Assembly: GCF_017569225.1 (NCBI RefSeq)
Contig: NZ_CP071868.1
Coordinates: forward strand, 3,410,001 to 3,474,000
DNA length: 64,000 nucleotides
Direction of reading: 5' to 3'
Source of the DNA: Pengzhenrongella sicca
Lineage (GTDB): Bacteria; Actinomycetota; Actinomycetes; Actinomycetales; Cellulomonadaceae
Shown here piece after piece: positions 43,998 to 51,606 of this stretch; within the stretch, counting starts at the first letter, position 1; each line of letters begins with the position of its first letter. Made by a program: the position numbers and the translations under genes. The notes under the pieces are model-generated. The model was not told the origin of the DNA and did no database searches. It worked only from the letters and a program-made list of their open reading frames with translations.

Positions 43998-44542
43998 GGC
44001 GACCTCGACGCGCAGTTCGACGAGAGTAGTTCGACGAGCTGTTCGACGAGCAGCTCGACGAGCTTCCCGGCGCCCGACAGACCTCGCGCCGAACGGGGGG
44101 CAGTGGCCGCCGCGAGCGCCGCCGCGACGACCACAGCTCCCCGTTCGGGGATCGTGCGCCCGCCGGAAAAAGCGCCCGCAACAATTGAGTATCCGGCACC
44201 AAATCCCAAACGGAAAGCATGCGCGGCGACATTCATCCGGTGACCGAGCGAAATTGCGACAATGCACCAATCCCGGGCGGAGCCGGCCCGCGAAATCACG
44301 ACGATGCCGAGAAGGAAAGGACCTTGGGCCTAGGCGAGCGCTGACGCCGGCGCCGCCTCATCGGCCCGACGGCGAACCCGATGATGGTCCATAACGGCAG
44401 GTAACGGCCATATTCTCGGCGCGCGGCCGCAGGGACCAAAGGCCCGCCGAAACGCACCGAAAAGCGGCGCCGACCGCCGGTTTGATCCCTGCCGGCGCAC
44501 CTACCTCGGCGCACCTACCGCGGCGCACCCACCTCGGCGCTG
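43998..44542. other. 545-base gene-poor stretch with an A+T-richer core
   Basis: The stretch between the unknown gene and the Lpd homologue contains two tandem-repeat arrays, listed separately, and a core at about 44160-44440 that is visibly less G+C-rich than the window, with runs such as GGAAAAAGCG and CACCAAATCCCAAACGGAAA. On the minus strand a reading frame begins near 44242 (MNVAAHAFRLGFGAG) but uses codons atypical for the window and has no ribosome site. It may be a foreign remnant; I assign no gene. Confidence 0.5.
44003..44062. repeat. GTTCGACGAG tandem array after the unknown gene
   Basis: Copies start at 44015, 44029, 44041 and 44053 (last one GCTCGACGAG), with a weaker copy at 44003, so the period is 12-14 bases. 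The array begins six bases past the stop of the 165-residue gene. Confidence 0.8.
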
Positions 44543-44549
44543 CTACCCC
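44494..44549. repeat. Four 14-bp repeats spanning the stop of the Lpd homologue
   Basis: Units GGCGCACCTACCTC (44494), GGCGCACCTACCGC (44508), GGCGCACCCACCTC (44522) and GGCGCTGCTACCCC (44536) are contiguous. The last holds the minus-strand stop TAG (44543-44545); a second in-frame TAG falls at 44501-44503 in the first unit. Confidence 0.9.
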
Positions 44550-45991
44550 TGGTGCCGGTGCAGCATCCGCGCGACCTCCGCCACGGTTCCCGACAATGAG
44601 GGATATACCGTGAAGGACTCGGCCACCTGGTCGGCGGTCAGCCGCTGCGAGAAGGCGAGCGTGATCGGGAAGATCAGCTCGCTCGCGCGGTGGGCGACCA
44701 CCACGCCGCCGAGCAGCACGCCGGTCACCGAGTGCGCGTACAGCTTGACGAAGCCGTAGCGCAGGCCGAGCATCTTCGCCCGGGGGTTGCCGCGTAGCGG
44801 CAGGGTCTTGACCAGGTAGGCGGTACCGATGGCCTTGAGCTCGTCCTCGTCGTACCCGACGGTCGCGATCTCCGGCGTCGTGAAGATGGTCGCCGCGACC
44901 GCCTTCGGGTCGAGCGGGATGACCGCGTCCCCGAGCGCGTGCGCCATCGCGATCCGCCCCTGCATCGCGGCCACCGACGCGAGCGCGAGCACGCCGGTGC
45001 AGTCGCCGGCGGCGTAGACCCCGCGCGCCGAGGTGCGCGAGACCCGGTCGACCTCGACGTGCCCGCTCGGGCTGAGCCGCACACCCGCCTCCTCGAGCCC
45101 GAGGCCCGCGGTGTTCGGCACCGAGCCGACCGCCAGGAGCACGTGCGAGCCGCTCACCACGCGGCCGTCCGCGAGCGTCACCTCGACCCCCGTCTCGGTC
45201 CGGACGGCGGAGACCGCCCGCGAGTGCGCCATGACCGTCATCCCCCGGGCCCGGAACACCTCCTCGATCACCCCGGCCGCCTCCGGATCCTCCCCTGGCA
45301 GCACGCGGTCGCGGCTGGAGACCAGCACGACGTCCGCGCCGAGCGCGTTGTACGCCCCGGCGAACTCCGCGCCCGTGACGCCAGACCCGACCACGATCAA
45401 CCGTTCGGGCAGCGCCGTGAGCGCGTACAGCTGCGTCCAGGTGAGGATCCGCTCGCCGTCCGGCTGCGCCGCGGGCAGCACGCGCGGCGCGGCGCCGGTC
45501 GCGAGGAGGATGACGTCGGCGTCGAGGCTCTGTGCGCCGCCCCCGGCTTCCTCGACCAGGACGCGCTGCGGCCCGTCGAGCCGCCCGGAGCCGACGATCA
45601 CGCGCACGCCCTCGCGCTCGAGCCGCGCCCGGATGTCGGCGGACTGCGCGGCCGCGAGCGCGAGCACGCGCGTGTTCACGACCCCGAGGTCGACCCGCAC
45701 CGCCGCGGCCGACTCCGACGCGATCGGCATGCCGTCCTCCGCCGGCCGGATCCCGAGCTCGCCGCCGCGCTCGAACCGCGTCATCCACTCCGACGTGGCG
45801 ATCAGCGTCTTGGACGGCACGACGTCCGTGAGGACCGCGGCGCCGCCGAGCCCCTGCCGCTCCACGACTGTGACGTCCGCGCCCCAGCGCCGCGCCACGA
45901 GCGCGGCCTCGTACCCGCCGGGACCACCCCCGACGACGACGACGCGCGTCTCCTGCAGGTCCTGCGCCCGGGTGCTCACGCGCCCCATCAT
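44543..45991 (-). CDS. NAD(P)H:quinone dehydrogenase, Lpd-like without redox cysteines
   Basis: The 482-residue flavoprotein has the fold of dihydrolipoamide dehydrogenases: FAD motif VVVVGGGPGGYEAALVARRWG, NAD motif RLIVVGSGVTGAEFAGAYNALG, and GVYAAGDCTGVLALASVAAMQG. The usual CxxxxC redox pair is absent: the corresponding segment reads GLGGAAVLTDVVPSKTLIA with neither cysteine, and the C-terminal HxxxxE segment is degenerate (YPSLSGTVAEVARML). This matches the branch around mycobacterial LpdA (Rv3303c), a quinone reductase, not a true lipoamide enzyme. GTG 45979 or ATG 45988 are alternative starts. It is divergent from pnp. Its 3' end is inside a 14-bp repeat array. Confidence 0.85.
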   Translation of the reverse strand: MMGRVSTRAQDLQETRVVVVGGGPGGYEAALVARRWGADVTVVERQGLGGAAVLTDVVPSKTLIATSEWMTRFERGGELGIRPAEDGMPIASESAAAVRVDLGVVNTRVLALAAAQSADIRARLEREGVRVIVGSGRLDGPQRVLVEEAGGGAQSLDADVILLATGAAPRVLPAAQPDGERILTWTQLYALTALPERLIVVGSGVTGAEFAGAYNALGADVVLVSSRDRVLPGEDPEAAGVIEEVFRARGMTVMAHSRAVSAVRTETGVEVTLADGRVVSGSHVLLAVGSVPNTAGLGLEEAGVRLSPSGHVEVDRVSRTSARGVYAAGDCTGVLALASVAAMQGRIAMAHALGDAVIPLDPKAVAATIFTTPEIATVGYDEDELKAIGTAYLVKTLPLRGNPRAKMLGLRYGFVKLYAHSVTGVLLGGVVVAHRASELIFPITLAFSQRLTADQVAESFTVYPSLSGTVAEVARMLHRHQG

Positions 45992-46077
45992 GCCCGGCCG
46001 GCCGCCGTCGCGCCGGAGTCCCGACGCGCGCGCCCGGTCCGCGATTCCCGCGGCGCCGACAACGGCGCGGCAGCCGA

Positions 46078-46083
46078 TAGCCT
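46078..46083 (+). promoter_or_regulatory. Likely -10 element, leaderless pnp
   Basis: TAGCCT ends six bases before the ATG at 46090. Confidence 0.55.
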
Positions 46084-46089
46084 CGGGGC

Positions 46090-46935
46090 ATGCGACCAGC
46101 GCCGGACTCCCCCACCCTCGTACTCGACGACCCGGCGGTGGATCCGTTCGACGTGGCTCGCGCCGCGGCGGCGCACCTCGCCCAGGTCACGGGCGTCCCA
46201 CGCCACGACGTCGCCCTCGTGCTCGGGTCCGGCTGGGGCGGCGCGGCCGATCTGCTCGGCGAGACCGTCGCGGAGGTCCCGAGCCACGAGGTGCCCGGCT
46301 TCGTCGCGCCCGCGGTCGCCGGCCACGTCGGCACCATCCGGTCGATCCGGATCGCGGGCAGCGACCGGCACGCGCTCGTGCTCGGCTCGCGCACGCACCT
46401 GTACGAGGGCCTCGGCGTGCGGCGCGTCGTGCACGGCGTGCGCACGGCCGCGGCCGCCGGCGCGACCTCGATCGTCCTGACGAACGGCTGTGGGGGCCTG
46501 AACCGCGCGTGGGCCGCGGGCACCCCGGTGCTCATCTCCGACCACCTCAACCTCACCGCGACGTCGCCGCTCGAGGGCGCCACGTTCGTGGACCTGACGG
46601 ACCTGTACTCGCCGCGGCTGCGCGCGCTCGCGCGCGAGGTGGACGCGTCGCTCGACGAGGGCGTGTACGCCCAGTTCCCCGGCCCGCACTACGAGACCCC
46701 GGCCGAGGTGCGCATGGCGGGGATCCTCGGCGCCGACCTGGTCGGCATGTCGACGACGCTCGAGGCGATCGCGGCGCGGCACGCGGGCCTCGAGGTGCTC
46801 GGCCTGTCGCTGGTGACCAACCTCGCCGCGGGGATCAGCCCGACGCCGCTGTCCCACGCCGAGGTCATCGAGGCGGGCCGCGACGCCGGCCCCCGGATCA
46901 GTGCCCTGCTCGCCGAGATCTGCCGAAGGATCTGA
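46090..46935 (+). CDS. pnp: Purine-nucleoside phosphorylase (trimeric type)
   Basis: Pnp splits inosine, guanosine and deoxy forms with phosphate to base and pentose-1-phosphate. The 281-residue protein is of the trimeric class: phosphate-site segments [11 protein letters not shown] and [38 protein letters not shown], and the base-binding [14 protein letters not shown] with the catalytic Glu; [30 protein letters not shown] holds the Asn that contacts the purine. The start is a leaderless ATG. The phosphomutase gene follows within 30 bases, and the nucleoside transport and deaminase genes lie just downstream on the other strand. Confidence 0.95.
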   Translation: MRPAPDSPTLVLDDPAVDPFDVARAAAAHLAQVTGVPRHDVALVLGSGWGGAADLLGETVAEVPSHEVPGFVAPAVAGHVGTIRSIRIAGSDRHALVLGSRTHLYEGLGVRRVVHGVRTAAAAGATSIVLTNGCGGLNRAWAAGTPVLISDHLNLTATSPLEGATFVDLTDLYSPRLRALAREVDASLDEGVYAQFPGPHYETPAEVRMAGILGADLVGMSTTLEAIAARHAGLEVLGLSLVTNLAAGISPTPLSHAEVIEAGRDAGPRISALLAEICRRI

Positions 46936-46964
46936 GACCGTTGACCGAGACGCTGCCCGAACCC

Positions 46965-48806
46965 ATGACCGGCGAGCCCGCCCACCCGGACGCCTTCACC
47001 CTCGGCGCCGACGTGCGCCGCTGGATGGCGGACGACCCCGACCCGGACACCGCGGCCGAGGTCGGCCGCCTCCTGGCCGACGCCGAGCTCCCCGCGCCAG
47101 CGGGCGACTCCCCCGCGGCACGGGCGACCCGCGCCCGGGCCGCCGAGGCGCGCGCCGACCTGGCCGACCGGTTCAGCGGCCCGCTCCTGTTCGGCACCGC
47201 CGGCCTGCGCGGCGTGCTCGGCGGCGGCCCCCACCGGATGAACCGGGCCGTCGTGATCCGCGCCGCCGCGGGCCTGGCGGCCTACCTGCTCGAGACGGTC
47301 GGTGCGGCCGACGACGCGACGCCGCGCGTCGTCGTCGGCTACGACGCTCGGCACAACTCGCGCGCGTTCGCGCTCGACACCGCCGCCGTCATGGTCGGCG
47401 CCGGGATCGAGGCGCTGCTCCTGCCGAGCGCACTGCCGACGCCGGTGCTCGCCTTCGCGACGCGGCACCTGAACGCCGACGCCGGCGTGATGGTCACCGC
47501 GAGCCACAACCCGGCCCGCGACAACGGGTACAAGGTGTACCTCGGCGGGCGCGCCGCGACCGGGTCGGGCCAGGGCGTGCAGATCGTGCCGCCCGCCGAC
47601 GCCGAGATCGCCGCCACAATCGCCGCCGTGGCATCCGTCGCGTCCGTGCCCCGCGCCGAGACCGGCTGGACCGTGCTCGGCCCGGACCTGCTGGACGACT
47701 ACGTCGCCGGCGTCGTCGGCCTGGCCGATCCCGCGGGCCCGCGCGCGCTGCGCATCGTGCACACTTCGCTGCACGGCGTCGGCGGCGTGGTTGCCGAGCG
47801 CATCCTGCGCGGCGCGGGCTTCACCGACCTGCACCCCGTGCTCGAGCAGGCGGAGCCGGACCCGGACTTCCCCACGGTCGCGTTCCCGAACCCGGAGGAG
47901 CCCGGCGCGATCGACCTGGCGCTCGGGCTGGCCCAGGACTCGGGCGCCGACCTCGTCATCGCGAACGACCCCGACGCCGACCGGTGCGCGATCGCCGTCC
48001 GGGACCCGCGGGCCCGCTCGCACCACGGTCCCGACACCGCGGGCGCAGACGGCTGGCGGATGCTGCACGGCGACGAGGTCGGCGTGCTGCTAGGCGCCTA
48101 CCTCGCCGACCGCGCGCGCCCCGCGGCCGCCGGCGGGCACGCCCCCGTGCTCGCCAACTCCATCGTCTCCTCGCGCCTCCTGGCGCGCATCGCGGCCGCG
48201 CGCGGGCTCGCCCACGCGAGCACCCTCACCGGGTTCAAGTGGATCGCGCGCGTGGACGGCCTGCTGTTCGGCTACGAGGAGGCGATCGGCTACTGCGTCG
48301 ACCCGGCGCGCGTGCGCGACAAGGACGGCCTGAGCGCGGCCTTGCTCGTCGCCGAGCTCGCCGCCGGGCTGAAGTCGGCGGGCCGGACCCTCATCGACGC
48401 GCTCGACGACCTCGCGCGCGAGCACGGGCTGCACCTGACCGACCAGCTCTCGGCGCGCTACGTCGACCTCGCGCAGATCCCGGCGACGATGGCGCGGGTC
48501 CGGTCCGCGCCGCCGGCGACGCTGGCCGGCTCCCCCGTCACGGAGGTCGTGGACCTGGCCGACGGCGTCGACGGCCTCGCGCCGACCGACGGGCTGCGGC
48601 TGCTCGCCGCCGACGGCACGCGCGTGGTGGTCCGCCCGAGCGGCACCGAGCCCAAGGTCAAGTGCTACCTCGAGGTCATCGTGCCGGTGGCGACGGACGC
48701 CGACGATGCCGCGCTCACCCGCGCCCGCGCCGTCGCCCGCGAGCGCCTGGACGCGGTCGCGACCGACCTGCGCGTGGCGCTGGGCCTCGTCGAGCCGCCC
48801 CGCTAG
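46965..48806 (+). CDS. Phosphohexomutase-family enzyme (PMM/PGM/PPM)
   Basis: The 613-residue protein belongs to the alpha-D-phosphohexomutase family. The phosphoserine loop is GVMVTASHNPARDNGYKVYLGG, the metal loop NDPDADRCAIAV, the sugar loop LFGYEEAIGYCVDP, and the phosphate loop VVVRPSGTEPKVKCYLE. FGTAGLRGVLGGGPHRMN is the N-terminal signature. Usually such genes are called phosphomannomutase, but its pairing with pnp beside deoA, cdd and add suggests it may act as the pentose-phosphate mutase of nucleoside breakdown, since no deoB is seen. ATG 46965 is used; a TTG at 46941 (LTETLPEPM), with AAGGA before it, would add eight residues. Confidence 0.88.
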   Translation: MTGEPAHPDAFTLGADVRRWMADDPDPDTAAEVGRLLADAELPAPAGDSPAARATRARAAEARADLADRFSGPLLFGTAGLRGVLGGGPHRMNRAVVIRAAAGLAAYLLETVGAADDATPRVVVGYDARHNSRAFALDTAAVMVGAGIEALLLPSALPTPVLAFATRHLNADAGVMVTASHNPARDNGYKVYLGGRAATGSGQGVQIVPPADAEIAATIAAVASVASVPRAETGWTVLGPDLLDDYVAGVVGLADPAGPRALRIVHTSLHGVGGVVAERILRGAGFTDLHPVLEQAEPDPDFPTVAFPNPEEPGAIDLALGLAQDSGADLVIANDPDADRCAIAVRDPRARSHHGPDTAGADGWRMLHGDEVGVLLGAYLADRARPAAAGGHAPVLANSIVSSRLLARIAAARGLAHASTLTGFKWIARVDGLLFGYEEAIGYCVDPARVRDKDGLSAALLVAELAAGLKSAGRTLIDALDDLAREHGLHLTDQLSARYVDLAQIPATMARVRSAPPATLAGSPVTEVVDLADGVDGLAPTDGLRLLAADGTRVVVRPSGTEPKVKCYLEVIVPVATDADDAALTRARAVARERLDAVATDLRVALGLVEPPR

Positions 48807-48813
48807 CTCGCGC

Positions 48814-48923
48814 GTGTGGGTGTTGTGCTCCCCGCGACGCCCGAGTGGTGAAACGGTCCCCTGAACCGGCCGTCGACCAGCAAAGCGCCCACACGAACGC
48901 GCCGGAGAGCAGAACGCCCACAC
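48814..48923. repeat. 17-bp inverted repeat between the phosphomutase and add
   Basis: GTGTGGGTGTTGTGCTC (48814-48830) and GAGCAGAACGCCCACAC (48907-48923) are complementary at 15 of 17 positions across a 76-base loop. A third copy, GCAAAGCGCCCACAC (48880-48894), lies inside. It fills the gap between two convergent genes, where a bidirectional terminator or a dispersed repeat could sit. Confidence 0.8.
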
Positions 48924-48960
48924 CTGTTGCGCCCCGTTCTCGGGCGACGAGTGCCCGCCC

Positions 48961-50094
48961 TCAGGCGAGGTGGCGCCCCGCGGCGGGCACGGCGAAGCCC
49001 GGCAGGATGACGTCCTCGACGAGAGCCTCGCGCTCGTCGTGGTGGATGAACGCGTTCCAGGCGGCGGTCACGGTCGCGTCGCGCAGGTCGTCCAGGCTCC
49101 AGCCCGCCTCGTCCGCGAGCAGCGTCATCTCGCGGGTCAGCGTCGTGCCCGACTGCAGCCGGTTGTCGGTGTTGATCGTCACCGCGAAGCCGAGGTCCCG
49201 CAGCAGCGTGATCGGGTGCGTCGCGACCGAGCCCGCCGCGCCGGTCTGGACGTTCGACGTCGGGCAGAGCTCGAGCGGGATCTGGTGGTCCCGGATCCAG
49301 TGCGCGAGCAGGCCGAGCTCGGCCTCCGCGCCGACGTCGGGCTCACCGTCGTCGGGCTCACCGCCGTCGGGCCGCACGATCGCGATGTCCTCGACGATCC
49401 GCACGCCGTGGCCGAGCCTGCTCGCGCCGGCGACGTGCACCGCCTCGGCGATCGACTCGAGCCCCGCGGCCTCCCCCGCGTGCACCGTGACCGGGAAGTT
49501 GGCCTCGGCGAGGGCGCGGAAGGCGGACGCGAACCGGGCGGGCGGGAAGCCGTCCTCGGCCCCGGCGATGTCGAAGCCGACGACGCCGTTCGCGCGGTTC
49601 GCGAGCGCGAGCGCCGCCACCTCGTCGCCGCGGTCGGCGTGGCGCATCGCCGTGATCAGCGTGCCGACGCGCAGCGTGCGGCCGCTCACCGCCGCGGCCG
49701 CGATGCCCTCGTCGAAGCCGGCCTGGACGGCGTCCACGACCTGCTGCAGCGAGAGCCCGCCGCCCTGGTGCTGCTCGGGCGCGTATCGCTGCTCGGCGTA
49801 GACGACGCCGTCGGCCGCGAGGTCGATCGCGGCCTCCCGCGCGACCCGGCGCAGCGCCGCCTCGGTCTGCATGACGGCGACCGTGTGCCCGAACGTCTCG
49901 AGGTACAGCTCGAGCGTGCCGGAGCTCGCAGCGTGCACGAACCAGGCGGCGAGCTCGGCCGGGTCGGTCGTCGGCAGGTCATGACCCGCCTGCGCCGCGA
50001 GCTCGATCAGGGTGGCCGGTCGCAGCCCGCCGTCCAGGTGGTCGTGCAGCACGACCTTGGGCAGGCGGGCGATGTCGGACTCGTCGATCGTCAT
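48961..50094 (-). CDS. add: Adenosine deaminase
   Basis: Add converts adenosine and deoxyadenosine to inosine forms, feeding Pnp. The 377-residue protein has the zinc-binding HDHLDG near residue 17, the catalytic [10 protein letters not shown], the third zinc site RLGHGVRI, the conserved [10 protein letters not shown] and the fourth ligand [12 protein letters not shown]. An insertion of Asp/Gly/Glu-rich repeats ([19 protein letters not shown]) after RLGHG is unusual and made of short duplications. The ATG at 50094 is chosen because TACCGT lies seven bases before it; a GTG at 50103 overlaps that element. It converges on the phosphomutase gene. Confidence 0.95.
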   Translation of the reverse strand: MTIDESDIARLPKVVLHDHLDGGLRPATLIELAAQAGHDLPTTDPAELAAWFVHAASSGTLELYLETFGHTVAVMQTEAALRRVAREAAIDLAADGVVYAEQRYAPEQHQGGGLSLQQVVDAVQAGFDEGIAAAAVSGRTLRVGTLITAMRHADRGDEVAALALANRANGVVGFDIAGAEDGFPPARFASAFRALAEANFPVTVHAGEAAGLESIAEAVHVAGASRLGHGVRIVEDIAIVRPDGGEPDDGEPDVGAEAELGLLAHWIRDHQIPLELCPTSNVQTGAAGSVATHPITLLRDLGFAVTINTDNRLQSGTTLTREMTLLADEAGWSLDDLRDATVTAAWNAFIHHDEREALVEDVILPGFAVPAAGRHLA

Positions 50095-50101
50095 GCCCGC
50101 C

Positions 50102-50107
50102 ACGGTA
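50102..50107 (-). promoter_or_regulatory. Likely -10 element, leaderless add
   Basis: TACCGT on the minus strand ends seven bases before the ATG at 50094, so add has its own promoter apart from the cdd-deoA operon. Confidence 0.5.
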
Positions 50108-50133
50108 CTGGCCGGTCAGCACTGCTGGCCCGC

Positions 50134-50173
50134 CAGCGGTCTTGGCCGTCAGCGGTCTTCAGCGATCAGCGGT
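50134..50173. repeat. Three CAGCGGT repeats at the end of the small repeat-protein gene
   Basis: CAGCGGT occurs at 50134-50140, 50150-50156 and 50167-50173; the last lies over the stop codon of the 93-residue gene (TGA at 50166-50168). Two of the three carry the stop context ACCGCTGA on the minus strand. Confidence 0.6.
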
Positions 50174-50447
50174 ACTCGTCCTCGTCGGCTGGCGGCAAGG
50201 CGATGGCCTGCTCGACGAGGTCGGCGTCGTCGGCCTCGCCGCGGCCGACCCGCTCGGCGACGTCGGCAAGCGCATCGCCGGCAAGCGCATCGCCGGCAAG
50301 CGCGTCGTCGGCGAGCGCGTCGTCGGCGAGGAGGTCGCCGGCGTGCGCGACGTCGTCGGCCTCGGCCGCGCGCGCCTGGACCCAGTCGGCCGGGTCGACC
50401 TCCAGGCCGGCATCACGCCACGCCTGCGGTCCGGGAACGATGCTCAT
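50166..50447 (-). CDS. Unknown 93-residue acidic protein with ALA(D/G)D repeats
   Basis: I do not recognise this gene. It encodes a hydrophilic acidic protein starting MSIVPGPQAWRDAGLEVDPADWVQARAAE, with a middle of five-residue repeats (LADDALADDALAGDALAGDALADVAE) and a tail IALPPADEDEYR. The repeats come from a 15-bp tandem array. There is no signal peptide or membrane helix; a helical or disordered fold is likely. AGGAGG before the ATG at 50447 supports translation. It sits between the C39-like gene and add, about 100 bases from the former, on the same strand. Confidence 0.7.
   Translation of the reverse strand: MSIVPGPQAWRDAGLEVDPADWVQARAAEADDVAHAGDLLADDALADDALAGDALAGDALADVAERVGRGEADDADLVEQAIALPPADEDEYR
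50266..50355. repeat. Six tandem 15-bp units inside the 93-residue gene
   Basis: Units start at 50266, 50281, 50296, 50311, 50326 and 50341. The first two are identical (GCAAGCGCATCGCCG) and the rest diverge step by step. Because 15 is a multiple of three, copy-number change would alter the protein by five residues without a frameshift. Confidence 0.9.
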
Positions 50448-50545
50448 GGCTCCTCCTGCCCGCGAAGGGACGTCCTGACCCGACCATCGTGACGCCGCCC
50501 GGCGCCGCGCGCCAGCAGGAACGCGCGCAGCGCCACCAGAAACCC

Positions 50546-51598
50546 TCAGGCCCCCGGCAGCACGGCCCAGCACACGTGGGCCCAGCCGCCGAGCGCCGCG
50601 CGCGGGCCGGCCGGCGCGAGCAGGTCGGCGCGCGCAACCCGGTGGACCTGCCCGCGCGCGGGCTCGAAGACCGTGTACTGGGCGGGCTCCGCCGCCTGGT
50701 CGGGCCCCGCCGCAGCCCGATCTCGTCGGGGCACGAGCAGGACGACGTGCCGGGGCACCGCGGTCGCCGGGCCGGACGCGAGGTCACCGCCGGTGAACAG
50801 CGGCACGCCGACGCCGGCGCTCAGGGCCCGGTCGGCGCGGTCCAGCAGCGCCGCGAACCCGGGGGCGTCGGTGTCATCGATCATGACCGCGCGGAACGCC
50901 ACGCCGGGGTGCCGCGCAACCCGCGCCGCACCCCACGGCGGCGTGCCGAAGCGGGCCGGCCAGGGCAGCGGCCCGAGGCCGCCCGCGTTGCTCAGGTCCT
51001 TCAGCGCGCGCTGCAGCGCCGCGAAGCGGGCCGCCGGGTCGGGATCCGCGCGGTCAGCCGGGGTGAGCGCGCGCATCTCGCGCGGCAGCCCCGGGGGCAT
51101 CAGTTGCCCGGTGACGAGCCACAGGGCCAGGACCGGATCGCCTGCCGCCGCCAGCAGCGCGAGGACGGTCGACCCACACGTGGTCTGGTCCCACTGCCGC
51201 GCCGGCGCGCCAGCGATCAGCACCGGCCCGGTCCCGCCGCCGCCTGCGGGCCGCAGCGGGTCGGCGACCTGCCGACGCTCGGATGGAGACAGCTCGGCCC
51301 AGGCCCGGGCGAGCGCCTCGACCGATTCGATCGCGGCCCCGCCGGCGAGCGCCCGCTCAAGCACGCCGCGCTCGGGCGCCGACTGCGCGTCCGCGGCGAG
51401 CGCGTCGTACCGCGCGACGGTCACCGCCGGCAGCCCGGCGCGCCGCCGGGCCGCCACGACCGCCACGGCGGGCGGCGGGCGCCAGGCCCGCTGCTCCGAG
51501 CCGCCGCCGAGCCCGAGGCCGCGGCCGAGCCGCAGCGCGAGCGTGGTCGCCTGCACCCGGCCGAGAGCCGGGAACCGCTGCGCCCACGCCGCCGCCAT
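50546..51598 (-). CDS. Possible papain-like (C39-type) cysteine peptidase
   Basis: The 350-residue product is unnamed as far as I can tell. In the middle, PARQWDQTTCGSTVLALLAAAGDPV places a Gln and a Cys as in C39-type peptidases (Q-x(n)-CG). Near the C-terminus ATAVPRHVVLLVPR would supply the His and AQYTVFEPARGQVHRV the acidic position, where the family has YDP. The first 120 residues are Ala/Arg-rich. No signal peptide or transporter domain is fused. The ATG at 51598 lies eight bases past the deoA stop, so it is in the nucleoside operon, an odd place for a peptidase. The peptidase reading is inference from motif order. Confidence 0.55.
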   Translation of the reverse strand: MAAAWAQRFPALGRVQATTLALRLGRGLGLGGGSEQRAWRPPPAVAVVAARRRAGLPAVTVARYDALAADAQSAPERGVLERALAGGAAIESVEALARAWAELSPSERRQVADPLRPAGGGGTGPVLIAGAPARQWDQTTCGSTVLALLAAAGDPVLALWLVTGQLMPPGLPREMRALTPADRADPDPAARFAALQRALKDLSNAGGLGPLPWPARFGTPPWGAARVARHPGVAFRAVMIDDTDAPGFAALLDRADRALSAGVGVPLFTGGDLASGPATAVPRHVVLLVPRRDRAAAGPDQAAEPAQYTVFEPARGQVHRVARADLLAPAGPRAALGGWAHVCWAVLPGA

Positions 51599-51606
51599 TG
51601 CGAGCC

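Noticed and set aside
44003-44242. Minus-strand small gene with LVELLVEQLVELL repeats
   Set aside because: The repeats simply translate the GTTCGACGAG array; no ribosome site and atypical codons.
50266-50355. Array of 15-bp repeats considered as CRISPR-like
   Set aside because: The units are contiguous, without spacers, in frame and coding; no cas genes are present.
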